A stretch of 64,000 nucleotides of DNA from Methylomagnum ishizawai (GTDB lineage: Bacteria; Pseudomonadota; Gammaproteobacteria; Methylococcales; Methylomonadaceae). The notes under the pieces were generated by a model. The model was not told the origin of the DNA and made no database searches. It was given only the letters and a program-made list of their open reading frames with translations. The stretch spans positions 1 through 64,000 of the forward strand of contig CAMAVM010000007.1 of the NCBI GenBank assembly GCA_945861705.1, written 5' to 3'. Position 1 is the stretch's first letter. Every line of letters starts with the position of its first letter. Both the position numbers and the translations under genes were made by a program. Positions 28,800-36,454 of this stretch are shown one piece after another.

Positions 28800-29351
28800 T
28801 TATTGGGTTAAAAGTTGTTCAATCGCCTGTTTCATAGCAGGGGAATTCGGAGTGACTTGGCTGTCGAAATATTGCACAACCTTACCTTCGGCATTCACCA
28901 AATATTTGTTGAAATTCCACGCGGGTTCCCTTGTTTGTGCAGCCAAGGCTTTAAATAATGGGTGTGCAGATTCTCCAGTCACTTTGATGGGCGCAAACAT
29001 ATCAAAGGTAACGCCATAATTAATAAAGCAAACATTGGAAATTTCTTGCTCGTCCTTAGCTTCTTGATTGAAATCATTGCTGGCAAAACCCAGCACCACC
29101 AATCCCTTGTCTTTATACTGCTTGTACAGCTTTTCAATTCCACTGAATTGCGGGGTAAAACCACAATGGCTGGCGGTATTGACAATCAGCAACGGCTTTC
29201 CCGCATAAGTTTCACAGATATTAAGGGTTTTGGAGGAATGTAATTTCTGGATATTCTGATTTAAAAATTCGGGACATTGACCCGCCCTTAGAGGTGCGGA
29301 CATAGTTAACATTGAAACTAGCACCAGTGAAAAAATTAACGGATAGGACAT
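28800..29351 (-). CDS. Periplasmic glutathione peroxidase-family protein
   Basis: A 183-residue thioredoxin-fold peroxidase of the glutathione peroxidase family. The active-site Cys (not Sec) is in NTASHCGFTPQF near residue 59, with the family VLGFASNDFNQEA and the Trp/Asn region EPAWNFNKYLV. The N-terminus MSYPLIFSLVLVSMLTMSAPLRAG is a signal peptide, so it works outside the cytoplasm, unlike BtuE. Peroxide or lipid-peroxide reduction is likely; the electron donor is probably thioredoxin-like rather than glutathione (inferred). Confidence 0.88.
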   Translation of the reverse strand: MSYPLIFSLVLVSMLTMSAPLRAGQCPEFLNQNIQKLHSSKTLNICETYAGKPLLIVNTASHCGFTPQFSGIEKLYKQYKDKGLVVLGFASNDFNQEAKDEQEISNVCFINYGVTFDMFAPIKVTGESAHPLFKALAAQTREPAWNFNKYLVNAEGKVVQYFDSQVTPNSPAMKQAIEQLLTQ

Positions 29352-29516
29352 GGTCGTTCCTTTTAAAAGAGTACGTGTTAGCTTAGTTTACCCGTCATTT
29401 CAGTAAAGACAATTCGCGCAGGTTAATCTGTTAATTGAGTGATTTTGCTCAAAACCAACTTTATCGCGTTAAATTTGATAAAATCGCGCACTTTAAAAAT
29501 CATTATTGGAACAATA

Positions 29517-30206
29517 ATGAGAAAAATCCTGATATTAACTATTTTTCTGATGTTTTCATCTGGCATTCGCGCCAGTGATGATTGGGGTACATGGATTAGT
29601 AACACCTATCAAACCGATTTTGGCGGCAGCAAATACTTGGCGTTTCTGGAATTGGCACCGCGTTTTAAACATGATAGCGGCGATTTCCAGCAATTTATCA
29701 TCAGGCCGTTAGTCGGCTATAAATTGACCAAGGAACTGTCATTATGGCTGGGCTATACCTGGCAAGGTGAATACACCAAAGGCCATGATGATGAATTTGA
29801 TAACGCTACCAACGACATCGTAGAGCAATTGCAATGGGTGCATGACCTTACCCCAGAGCTGAATTTCCAATACCGTTTTCGTGTTGAGCAACGGTTTTTT
29901 GCCGATGCCGATGTGGCACACCGTTTACGTCAACGGTTTCGTTTCCAGTATTCCATTCCAGATACGAAAGCCTATCTGATTGCGTTCGATGAGTTGTTTA
30001 TCTATTTTAACGACTTAAATTACAGTCCGCGCGAAGGTTCTGTGCAACAAGGCATTAATCAAAATCGATCTTATGTAGGTGTTGGCTATAAAATAACGTC
30101 GCATATTAATGTCGATACCGGTTATCAACTGCAATACGTCAATAATTATGGCAAACAAGATTTGTTCAACCATGTCTGGTTGACGAATATCAATGTTAAG
30201 TTTTAG
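29517..30206 (+). CDS. DUF2490 outer-membrane protein
   Basis: About 229 residues from the ATG at 29517, which opens a signal peptide (MRKILILTIFLMFSSGIRA). The longer upstream frame has no signal. The protein alternates aromatic and polar residues (WGTWISNTYQ, LSLWLGYTWQGEY, YRFRVEQRFF) and ends HVWLTNINVKF with a terminal Phe, as in outer-membrane barrels of the DUF2490 family. The function is unknown. It is a single gene followed by a palindrome. Confidence 0.8.
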   Translation: MRKILILTIFLMFSSGIRASDDWGTWISNTYQTDFGGSKYLAFLELAPRFKHDSGDFQQFIIRPLVGYKLTKELSLWLGYTWQGEYTKGHDDEFDNATNDIVEQLQWVHDLTPELNFQYRFRVEQRFFADADVAHRLRQRFRFQYSIPDTKAYLIAFDELFIYFNDLNYSPREGSVQQGINQNRSYVGVGYKITSHINVDTGYQLQYVNNYGKQDLFNHVWLTNINVKF

Positions 30207-30296
30207 AGCACGTACTTCTGAGACTGTGAAAGCAAAATAAAATCACTGTAAACTAGCCTTATAATTTCCATGTTGTTGATATTAATGACATAATAG

Positions 30297-30320
30297 GAAT
30301 GCAAACCTAGGTTTGCATTC
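30297..30320. repeat. Perfect 24-base palindrome with CAAACCTAGGTTTG core
   Basis: Arms GAATGCAAACCT/AGGTTTGCATTC with no loop. The 14-base centre CAAACCTAGGTTTG recurs in another perfect palindrome at 33479-33506, whose outer arms are different. It lies between the DUF2490 gene and the HTTM operon; it may act as terminator, operator or a mobile palindromic unit. Confidence 0.75.
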
Positions 30321-30369
30321 TCAATAGTATTCTTCCCTCTGTTCAGGCTCACTCCATTTCAAGTAGCAT

Positions 30370-30954
30370 TTGAAAAAACAACTAATCCCCGTTTTCTGCT
30401 TATTGCATATGGTCGCCATTTTCTGGTGGACGTTACCACACAGTTTTGGCGAAATGGTGCTGGTAAGCAATGAGCAAAACACTATTGAAACTAAGTTGCT
30501 TAAATGGTTAATGTTGGATGATAACCCTCGCGTTACTGCACTGTTGAATGGCTATATTGATTTCACAGGTAGCCAGCAATACTGGGATTTTTTTGCTCCG
30601 CAAAGCCCCAAGTTTCATCAATACTTGTCTGTTTGCAATGGCATTATTACTTATCCTGAGCAGGAAAGAATAAGCTGCAAAGGTAAGCCTTTGTTCAGCA
30701 ATCTTGACGAAAATATTACTGGTTTCAAACGCTTTGGTAGTGATCGCAGCCGCTTGTACCGTTTGACTGAAAATTTGGTCAATCTGGATGATCCGCATTT
30801 GCTGGCGCGATTTGCCCGGTATTATCAAACGCATCAAACGACTAACAGCCCATCAACCCAACTTGTGCTGCATCAATTTGAGTTACATCCCGAACTAAAT
30901 GACTTACCCAAAGCAGGCTATCGCATGGATAAGCTGTTGTTTGACAATCGCTAA
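30370..30954 (+). CDS. Hypothetical membrane-anchored partner of the HTTM protein
   Basis: A 194-residue protein with an N-terminal hydrophobic signal/anchor (IPVFCLLHMVAIFWWTL) and a mixed helical periplasmic-type remainder. The start is a TTG at 30370; no better ATG is in frame nearby. I do not recognise the family. The stop lies one base before the HTTM start, so the two genes are very likely translated together. A role as cofactor or delivery protein for the HTTM membrane enzyme is inference only. Confidence 0.6.
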   Translation: MKKQLIPVFCLLHMVAIFWWTLPHSFGEMVLVSNEQNTIETKLLKWLMLDDNPRVTALLNGYIDFTGSQQYWDFFAPQSPKFHQYLSVCNGIITYPEQERISCKGKPLFSNLDENITGFKRFGSDRSRLYRLTENLVNLDDPHLLARFARYYQTHQTTNSPSTQLVLHQFELHPELNDLPKAGYRMDKLLFDNR

Positions 30955-30955
30955 C

Positions 30956-31861
30956 ATGCGCAGCGCGTGGGACAAGTTTTGGTTTAAGTCGATAGACGCG
31001 AGGCAATATGCTGCGTTACGTATTGCATTTGGGGGCTTGTCTCTTGTTTATTTCATCCAGTTGTTGCCGTATGTGGAAGCGCAGTTTAGTGGCACGGGTT
31101 GGCTGGGTGATGTTCAACAAATAGCCATACAAAACGGTGGTAGTTGGTCGTTGTTTTTTATACCAGTAGCAGAACAGGCTACAAGCTTGGCTTATGCCGT
31201 TGTCATTTTGGGAATGGCATCGGCTTTCCTGATGATGGTCGGCTGGCACAGCCGCATTGCTGTTGGTATCACTTGGTTGGTCTGGGTTTCCTTGTGGAAT
31301 CGCAATCCGCTGCTGCTCGACGGCGACGATGCCGTGCTGAAAATGATGTGCTTTTACCTGATGTTGTCGCCGAGTGGAAATTGTTGGTCAGTGGATGCTA
31401 ATTTATGCAGTAAGCCGCAAACTGTTGCCATCTGGCCGTTACGGTTAGTGCAATTTCAGATTGCATTGATCTATTTCGTATCAGGTTGGGTTAAATTCCA
31501 AAGCCCTGAATGGCTGGATGGCACGATTATGCAATACGTGTTGATCCATCTGCAGTATTCACGCTGGGATGGCTGGGCAATCATAGACAAACCGATGATG
31601 ACGGGATTATTGACAGGGCTTGCTGGGTTTATAAGGTGGTGGGAGCTGCTGTTTCCGCTCTTGTTGCTGAACACAAACACGCGCAAATTAAGCATCCTGA
31701 TTGGCATTTTGTTTCATGTTGGCTTGCTGCTGAGCATGAACCTACGCTGGTTTGCAGTCATCATGCTGGCTTTGTATTTGGCGTTGATAGCCAATAGGAG
31801 TTTTCTTCGTTTTGAGGAGGAGCTGCTGAAATATTTCCGTTTATTGAGTAAGGCGCAATAG
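30956..31861 (+). CDS. HTTM domain membrane protein (vitamin K-dependent gamma-carboxylase-like)
   Basis: About 301 residues from the ATG at 30956. Multiple membrane helices cover nearly the whole length, for example LRIAFGGLSLVYFIQLL and YAVVILGMASAFLMMVGW. The hallmark stretches SIDARQYAALRIAFG, LVWVSLWNRNPLLLDGDDAVLKM and IYFVSGWVKFQSPEWLDGT belong to the HTTM family, which contains human gamma-glutamyl carboxylase. Bacterial members have no settled substrate. It is coupled to the upstream 194-residue gene. Confidence 0.85.
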   Translation: MRSAWDKFWFKSIDARQYAALRIAFGGLSLVYFIQLLPYVEAQFSGTGWLGDVQQIAIQNGGSWSLFFIPVAEQATSLAYAVVILGMASAFLMMVGWHSRIAVGITWLVWVSLWNRNPLLLDGDDAVLKMMCFYLMLSPSGNCWSVDANLCSKPQTVAIWPLRLVQFQIALIYFVSGWVKFQSPEWLDGTIMQYVLIHLQYSRWDGWAIIDKPMMTGLLTGLAGFIRWWELLFPLLLLNTNTRKLSILIGILFHVGLLLSMNLRWFAVIMLALYLALIANRSFLRFEEELLKYFRLLSKAQ

Positions 31862-31887
31862 TTTTTAGGCATATTGCGCCTGCTGTG

Positions 31888-31917
31888 TGTCGCAATACGT
31901 ACGCTATTACGACCTAC
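31888..31917 (-). repeat. GTAG-headed REP-like hairpin
   Basis: On the minus strand GTAG is followed by GTCGTAATA, a short GCGTAC spacer and GTATTGCGAC, which pair with one or two mismatches. It has the same architecture as the RAYT-flanking REPs but a different stem. It sits in the gap between convergent genes. Confidence 0.6.
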
Positions 31918-31941
31918 AAACCAAAGTTCGCAATAACTAAA

Positions 31942-32325
31942 TCACTCAGCAACTTTAACTAACCAACCGCCAGAACCCTTGCAATTGCTTTGTGCATCGG
32001 CATTAATGGCTATTCTTGCAAAACCACCTTTTGCAGTTGCAGGCAGTTTGCCGCTGACGGCAAAGGTGCTGTCGCTTTTTTTATCAACTTTTACGGTAGC
32101 GGCTTCGCCTTTTACCGTGACCTTGATGGTCGTCGGATACGTGTTCTTGGATGCAGTGAAAGAAAAGTCTGAACCTGCTGCAACTTGGGCATTTTCTGCT
32201 GGAGTAAACTCGGTAAATTTGGGTTTGTCACAGGCTTTTGAACTGCTACTGCCACCGCCGTAAGCCCAGCAAGTGCTGGTGAAAATCATTAAAGCAAAAA
32301 CCCATAAGCAATTCGTTTGTTTCAT
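31942..32325 (-). CDS. Secreted Ig-like hypothetical protein
   Basis: A 127-residue protein with a signal peptide (MKQTNCLWVFALMIFTSTCWA) and then a Gly/Ser linker. A small beta-rich domain follows, with Lys/Thr-rich strands (TIKVTVKGEAATVKVDKKS) and two cysteines (KACDK and SNCKG) likely to form a disulfide. It may be a soluble periplasmic or extracellular protein. No family is recognised and it appears monocistronic. Confidence 0.65.
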   Translation of the reverse strand: MKQTNCLWVFALMIFTSTCWAYGGGSSSSKACDKPKFTEFTPAENAQVAAGSDFSFTASKNTYPTTIKVTVKGEAATVKVDKKSDSTFAVSGKLPATAKGGFARIAINADAQSNCKGSGGWLVKVAE

Positions 32326-32439
32326 TATTATGCCTCATCGTGTTGTTATAGTGGTTTTGTGTACGCTACACACATTAACGGTTTTCGACCAATTGTCAAA
32401 CTAATCACCTACCCAGTGCCGTTAAGTTAAGCCATATTC

Positions 32440-32465
32440 TGGAGTGCAGCTTGCTTTGCACTCCA
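32440..32465. repeat. TGGAGTGCA palindrome
   Basis: Arms TGGAGTGCA (32440-32448) and TGCACTCCA (32457-32465). The same GGAGTGCAAAG/CTTTGCACTCC type occurs at 57724-57780, so it is a dispersed repeat in this genome. Confidence 0.6.
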
Positions 32466-32528
32466 TTGTTGCTACTATTGAGACCTAATTTAACGGCATT
32501 GATGACCTACTTGGATCTGCATAGGGTA

Positions 32529-33347
32529 TCAATTTCGCCCTCTTGGAATAATCTGTAATAGCCTTCTGATGTGTCGTTCGGTAATAAAAGCCAGAAAGAA
32601 AAGTTGCAGGAAATTTTCCGCGACGATAATGTCCAATCCGATTTTTTCAGGCACAACTTCCTTGCGGGTATCAAACAATTTATCCCAAAATGCCAACACG
32701 ATGCCGTAATTACTGTCGTGTTCACTACGCAAGGTTGAATGATGGGTGCGGTGGAGTGAAGGCGTGATGATGACTTCAGAGAACTTTTTTTCATTGTCGA
32801 ACGTCAAATTGGAATGATGAAAGAATATAAAAAACAATTGGATAGTTTCAATTGCCAACACCAAATAGGCATCAACCCCAATCAGCACAACAAATAGGCA
32901 TTTGTAGGGGATTTCCAGGAACAGGTCGAATACGTGAAAACGGAATCCCGTAGAGGTGTTAAAGCTTTTGTCGCTGTGATGTACCTTGTGGAATCGCCAC
33001 AAAAATTCGTACTTGTGGCTGGCAACGTGCCAAGCGTAGATCGCCAAATCATAAAGCAGAAAGGCGAATAGCCATTTGACCGGATTATTATCTTCCATAG
33101 CACTTAATAGCCCATGCGACGAGAATTGCTGTGCCACAAAAAACAGCGACGTAGCTCTTAACGCAGTCAAGATGATGTTATTAAATACGAAGGTTGCCGT
33201 GTTGGTTATGAAAGAAGCCTTGTCGATTTTATTGGTGAAGCGTCGATAAGGCTTGAGCTTTTCCATAACCACCAAAGCAATAAAACCCAATATTGCAATA
33301 CCAAACAATATCTGGCTAGGAAGCATACTGGCGGGGTCGTTTTGCAT
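32529..33347 (-). CDS. Sterol desaturase / fatty acid hydroxylase family protein
   Basis: A 272-residue membrane protein with the family's histidine clusters that bind a di-iron centre: HVASHKYEF, RFHKVHHSDKSFN, FHHSNLTF and PSLHRTHHS. Hydrophobic helices surround them. Family members hydroxylate or desaturate lipids, sterols, hopanoids or carotenoids with O2; the substrate here cannot be told. Methanotrophs make both sterols and hopanoids, so either is possible. The start is the ATG at 33347. Confidence 0.88.
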   Translation of the reverse strand: MQNDPASMLPSQILFGIAILGFIALVVMEKLKPYRRFTNKIDKASFITNTATFVFNNIILTALRATSLFFVAQQFSSHGLLSAMEDNNPVKWLFAFLLYDLAIYAWHVASHKYEFLWRFHKVHHSDKSFNTSTGFRFHVFDLFLEIPYKCLFVVLIGVDAYLVLAIETIQLFFIFFHHSNLTFDNEKKFSEVIITPSLHRTHHSTLRSEHDSNYGIVLAFWDKLFDTRKEVVPEKIGLDIIVAENFLQLFFLAFITERHIRRLLQIIPRGRN

Positions 33348-33478
33348 GGTTGCTATCTCTTTATAAATTAAGTCGAAGGGTGATAAGAATCAATTTGTTC
33401 AAAGATTCCTAGTAGTGGGTTAAATCTGTCTCTTTTGATGGTCTTGTTGGTTTCATACTTGTAATTCATGAGTATTTT

Positions 33479-33506
33479 GGACTGACAAACCTAGGTTTGT
33501 CAGTCC
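33479..33506. repeat. Perfect 28-base palindrome with CAAACCTAGGTTTG core
   Basis: Arms GGACTGACAAACCT and AGGTTTGTCAGTCC, with no loop. It shares only the central CAAACCTAGGTTTG with the palindrome at 30297-30320; the outer bases differ but remain self-complementary. It lies between the desaturase and LOV genes, which are both minus strand, so a terminator role for the LOV transcript is possible. Confidence 0.75.
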
Positions 33507-33551
33507 GCCTATCAATCAAGTCACGATTTATTCCATTACCAGATCCCTTAA

Positions 33552-34022
33552 CTATAAAAAGTCAGCTCCAGGAGAAAGGGAATCATTCAATAACTTGGTC
33601 AGTTTGCTGATCTCATTTTTAGCGTTTTCCTGATAAGTCACGTCATACTGTACGCCCAAGTAATAAATGACCCGGCCTTTGCGATCAAACAGCGGGGTAA
33701 TTTTTAAATGGTTATGAAACAATTCGCCGTTTTTTTTGTAATTTCTTAGGGTAACTTCAATGGGTTTATGGTTTTTGATGGCATCCGCAAGCTGGAATCT
33801 CGCTTCTTGCTCACGGTCTGGTCCTTGCAGGAAGCGGCAGTTGTAGCCGATGATGTCTTCCTGCGAATAGCCAGTTAACCTTTCAAACGCCTTGTTGGCA
33901 TACACAATCGGCATCCCGTCCAGGTCAGGATCCGCAAGTGTTACGCCATTGACGCATTCATCCAAAATGGACGAAAGAATTTGTGGGATTAAGCCATTAT
34001 CTTTTTCAACAACAAAACTCAT
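33552..34022 (-). CDS. Short LOV-domain blue-light photoreceptor
   Basis: A 156-residue PAS-superfamily protein with the LOV flavin motif GYNCRFLQG; Cys62 is the residue that forms the photoadduct with FMN. The conserved N/Q pattern around NHKPIEVTLRNYKKNG and GVQYDVT is also present. After the LOV core there is only a short helical tail (~25 residues) and no kinase or HTH, so it is a 'short LOV' that must act through a partner. It lies 22 bases downstream of the SRPBCC gene, so the two are probably co-transcribed. The function of the pair is unknown. Confidence 0.88.
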   Translation of the reverse strand: MSFVVEKDNGLIPQILSSILDECVNGVTLADPDLDGMPIVYANKAFERLTGYSQEDIIGYNCRFLQGPDREQEARFQLADAIKNHKPIEVTLRNYKKNGELFHNHLKITPLFDRKGRVIYYLGVQYDVTYQENAKNEISKLTKLLNDSLSPGADFL

Positions 34023-34044
34023 GTCAAACTCCTAATTAGATCGA

Positions 34045-34518
34045 TTACTGACAGCCGTCAGCCAGTAAATTTTTGATGTTTTCCACTGTATTTTCAGCAC
34101 CTTCTTCAATGGACATGCGTATCAGCTTCTCAAATGGCCGCATGAAAAGCTCCAGTTCCAGCAGTTCAAAGGAGAACTCCAACTCGGTTAAATCCTGGTC
34201 ATCGTGTGCCGAAAAATGATAGGTGTTACGAAATTGAGCATCCACACCAACGAAAGTCATTTTTTTCATCACCTCAAATTCGGATACTTCAAAAGTAGAT
34301 TCTACTTTCTGGCCTTGTTCGATACGGGTTTGCTGCGCCCTTGCACCGACAAATATATCCTTCCCAGTCAAGGGCTTAAATTCCGAAACCTCAACTGCCC
34401 ACTTGGGGTAATTATCAAAAAAGTGCTTGCCTACAAAGCAAAACACAAAGGTGATGGGCTGATTTATTTCGATACTGGCCTTGCCTATAACTGGCCTGGA
34501 AATGTCGAAATGGTACAT
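34045..34518 (-). CDS. SRPBCC / START-like ligand-binding protein
   Basis: A 157-residue protein starting at the ATG at 34518, with GGAGAG upstream. It shows a polyketide-cyclase/SRPBCC pattern: an N-terminal strand (ASIEINQPITFVFCFVG), a central beta sheet ending in HFSAHDDQDLTELEFSFEL, and a long C-terminal helix (RMSIEEGAENTVENIKNLL). Such proteins bind hydrophobic ligands. It is first in an operon with the LOV photoreceptor, which suggests light-dependent control of ligand handling (inference). Confidence 0.7.
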   Translation of the reverse strand: MYHFDISRPVIGKASIEINQPITFVFCFVGKHFFDNYPKWAVEVSEFKPLTGKDIFVGARAQQTRIEQGQKVESTFEVSEFEVMKKMTFVGVDAQFRNTYHFSAHDDQDLTELEFSFELLELELFMRPFEKLIRMSIEEGAENTVENIKNLLADGCQ

Positions 34519-34869
34519 AACACGCTCTCCTATCAAGCATAAGCAGCCCACCCTGGCCTATTAAAGTCATAAAATGTCAGATTCAATTTTATCCACTTTG
34601 GCAAGAATTGCAAATTTTTAAATATCACAAAAAAAGTGTTGGAGGTCGATAATTCCTTAAGTTTTTTCTTGGTAGAACAACACTTGCTTAGATTATTGGT
34701 TGGGCAGAAAATTACTTGAATTATTCCTGTTTAAGGATATAAGTAAGCAGTTATACAAAGATTGCCAAAACAAATAAAGTGGTTGGCTAACAAGGAATCG
34801 TAACCACACTTTAGGATGTCGAGACGATTAAAACCCACATAAACGTGATAATAATAGGGTGGTGATCAA
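34519..34869. other. Divergent intergenic region
   Basis: About 350 A/T-rich bases between the SRPBCC-LOV operon and msrA. No supported gene, operator-grade palindrome or terminator was seen. Promoters of both flanking units should lie here. Confidence 0.4.
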
Positions 34870-35484
34870 GTGATAAAAAAGATTTTTCAGGGTTACCTAA
34901 ACGTTGTTTTAGTTGCTTTGTTGGTGTTCAGTGGCAGTGTAATAGCTGAGGACGGAATTATTGCAAAGCCAGCGGTAGCCATATTTGCGGGCGGCTGTTT
35001 TTGGTGTATGGAACACCCTTTCGATGAATTGGACGGCGTTATCAGCACGACTTCGGGTTACACAGGCGGACATACCGAAAACCCAATGTATAAGGAAGTT
35101 TCAAACGGTAAAACGGGTCATTCAGAAGCAATGCAAGTGATCTATGATCCGGCTAAAGTCAGTTATGAAAAACTGCTCGATGTGTTTTGGCACAATATAG
35201 ATCCCTTTGATGATGATGGGCAGTTTTGCGACAAAGGCGATCAGTACAAAGCCGCTATTTTTTACCAGGGCGAGACCCAAAAACAGTTTGCCGAAACCTC
35301 TAAAATAGAAATCACCAAAAAGTTAGCTAACCAACACATAGTCACCACGATTAAGCCTGCCAGCAAGTTTTTTCCAGCAGAGGACTACCATCAAGATTAT
35401 TACCTTAATAATCCAAAATCTTATAAGTTTTATCGCTTTACCTGCGGACGTGACCGTCGCCTAAGCCAAATTTGGGATGAGTGA
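34870..35484 (+). CDS. msrA: Peptide methionine-S-sulfoxide reductase MsrA, exported
   Basis: A 204-residue protein with the catalytic motif GGCFWCMEHPFD (Cys near residue 44), then TTSGYTGGH, the YHQDYYLNNP recycling region and the YKFYRFTCGRD end. It reduces methionine-S-sulfoxide in proteins. The N-terminus VIKKIFQGYLNVVLVALLVFSGSVIAED is a signal peptide; its core is VVLVALLVFSGSVIA, so the enzyme works in the periplasm. The start is GTG at 34870, preceded by GTGATCAA. It is monocistronic. Confidence 0.93.
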   Translation: MIKKIFQGYLNVVLVALLVFSGSVIAEDGIIAKPAVAIFAGGCFWCMEHPFDELDGVISTTSGYTGGHTENPMYKEVSNGKTGHSEAMQVIYDPAKVSYEKLLDVFWHNIDPFDDDGQFCDKGDQYKAAIFYQGETQKQFAETSKIEITKKLANQHIVTTIKPASKFFPAEDYHQDYYLNNPKSYKFYRFTCGRDRRLSQIWDE

Positions 35485-35628
35485 AAGGTTTTAATTTGAG
35501 GTCTAAGATTACACTTCATTACCTGCTTTTTTGTAGGCTGTGCCGAAAAAAACAGCTTGTAAGCTGTACGGTGTTTTGTAACATTGGTAGTATTACCCAT
35601 TAACCATCACACCAAGGAGCATATAACG

Positions 35629-35940
35629 ATGCAAAAATCTTTCCATTCCCAACTCAAAATTCCCCTAATTTGTTGGCCATTATTCGTACTTGGTTGTGCT
35701 TCTGAACCAGTCCCTGTGCCAAAATCAGAGCCGATTATTTCCGGTGAAACCATGCTCCGCGAAAGTCAAGGCATTGCCAGCTTGGGTGATCGCTGGAAAA
35801 GCGGCAAGCAAATGGTTGATAGTGGTACGAATATGGTGAGTGAAGGTGAGGCCAAGATTGCCGAGGGAAATCGTTTAATTGCAGAAGGCAATAAAATCAT
35901 TCGTGAAAGCGAAGATAATTATAAGAACATTAAAAAATAA
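35629..35940 (+). CDS. Small helical lipoprotein
   Basis: A 103-residue protein from the ATG at 35629, with AAGGAG upstream. It has a lipoprotein signal ending FVLGCASE. The mature part is one long amphipathic helix with a repeated seven-residue-like pattern (MVDSGTNMVSEGEAKIAEG, NRLIAEGNKIIRESE), reminiscent of coiled-coil lipoproteins. Its function is unknown. A GGTTGATTAA-type hairpin near 35973 may terminate it. Confidence 0.7.
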   Translation: MQKSFHSQLKIPLICWPLFVLGCASEPVPVPKSEPIISGETMLRESQGIASLGDRWKSGKQMVDSGTNMVSEGEAKIAEGNRLIAEGNKIIRESEDNYKNIKK

Positions 35941-36059
35941 CCACACATCATCATTTTGATGCTTTGTTAGGTGGGTTGATTAATTAATCAGCCCTCCTAT
36001 CAATACGGATAACTCAATATTAGCCGTGTTGTCTCCACCGAAAGGGTTAAGTCTAAATG

Positions 36060-36374
36060 CTATTTTCTATTGAAAAACAGTACGATAACAATAAGCCCAA
36101 CCACGACAGCAGGTATGATGAAGAAGCTGCCTTGGGGTTCTTCCCAGTTTTCTGTGCCTTTACGTAAGGCTGGGTCATTAGACTCATCATAGCGTCCGCC
36201 TTGTTTAGTTGAGATCGTATCCGATCTGGTCAACGTGCTGTTATTTGCATAGCTAGGACGGTTAAATAAATCAGAGGATTTAAAGCTAGGGCTAGTATTT
36301 GCAACGACTTGGTAACTTGGCACAACACTCAACAGGATAATAACGCTTAACGATGACAGCACTTGTTTTATCAT
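36060..36374 (-). CDS. Small exported protein with C-terminal membrane anchor
   Basis: A 104-residue protein with an N-terminal signal (MIKQVLSSLSVIILLSVVP), a polar Ser/Thr/Asn-rich middle and a C-terminal hydrophobic helix (FFIIPAVVVGLIVIVLFF) ending NRK. It is probably anchored in the inner membrane facing the periplasm. No family is recognised. It is downstream of the phosphate transporter gene on the same strand with an ~80-base gap. Confidence 0.6.
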   Translation of the reverse strand: MIKQVLSSLSVIILLSVVPSYQVVANTSPSFKSSDLFNRPSYANNSTLTRSDTISTKQGGRYDESNDPALRKGTENWEEPQGSFFIIPAVVVGLIVIVLFFNRK

Positions 36375-36454
36375 TGTGTTCTCCGGTCTGGCAGTTACAT
36401 TGCGTATGTAGCCAGAAAAATAAAGTAATCTCTATTAAGGTAGCTTTCTTATTG

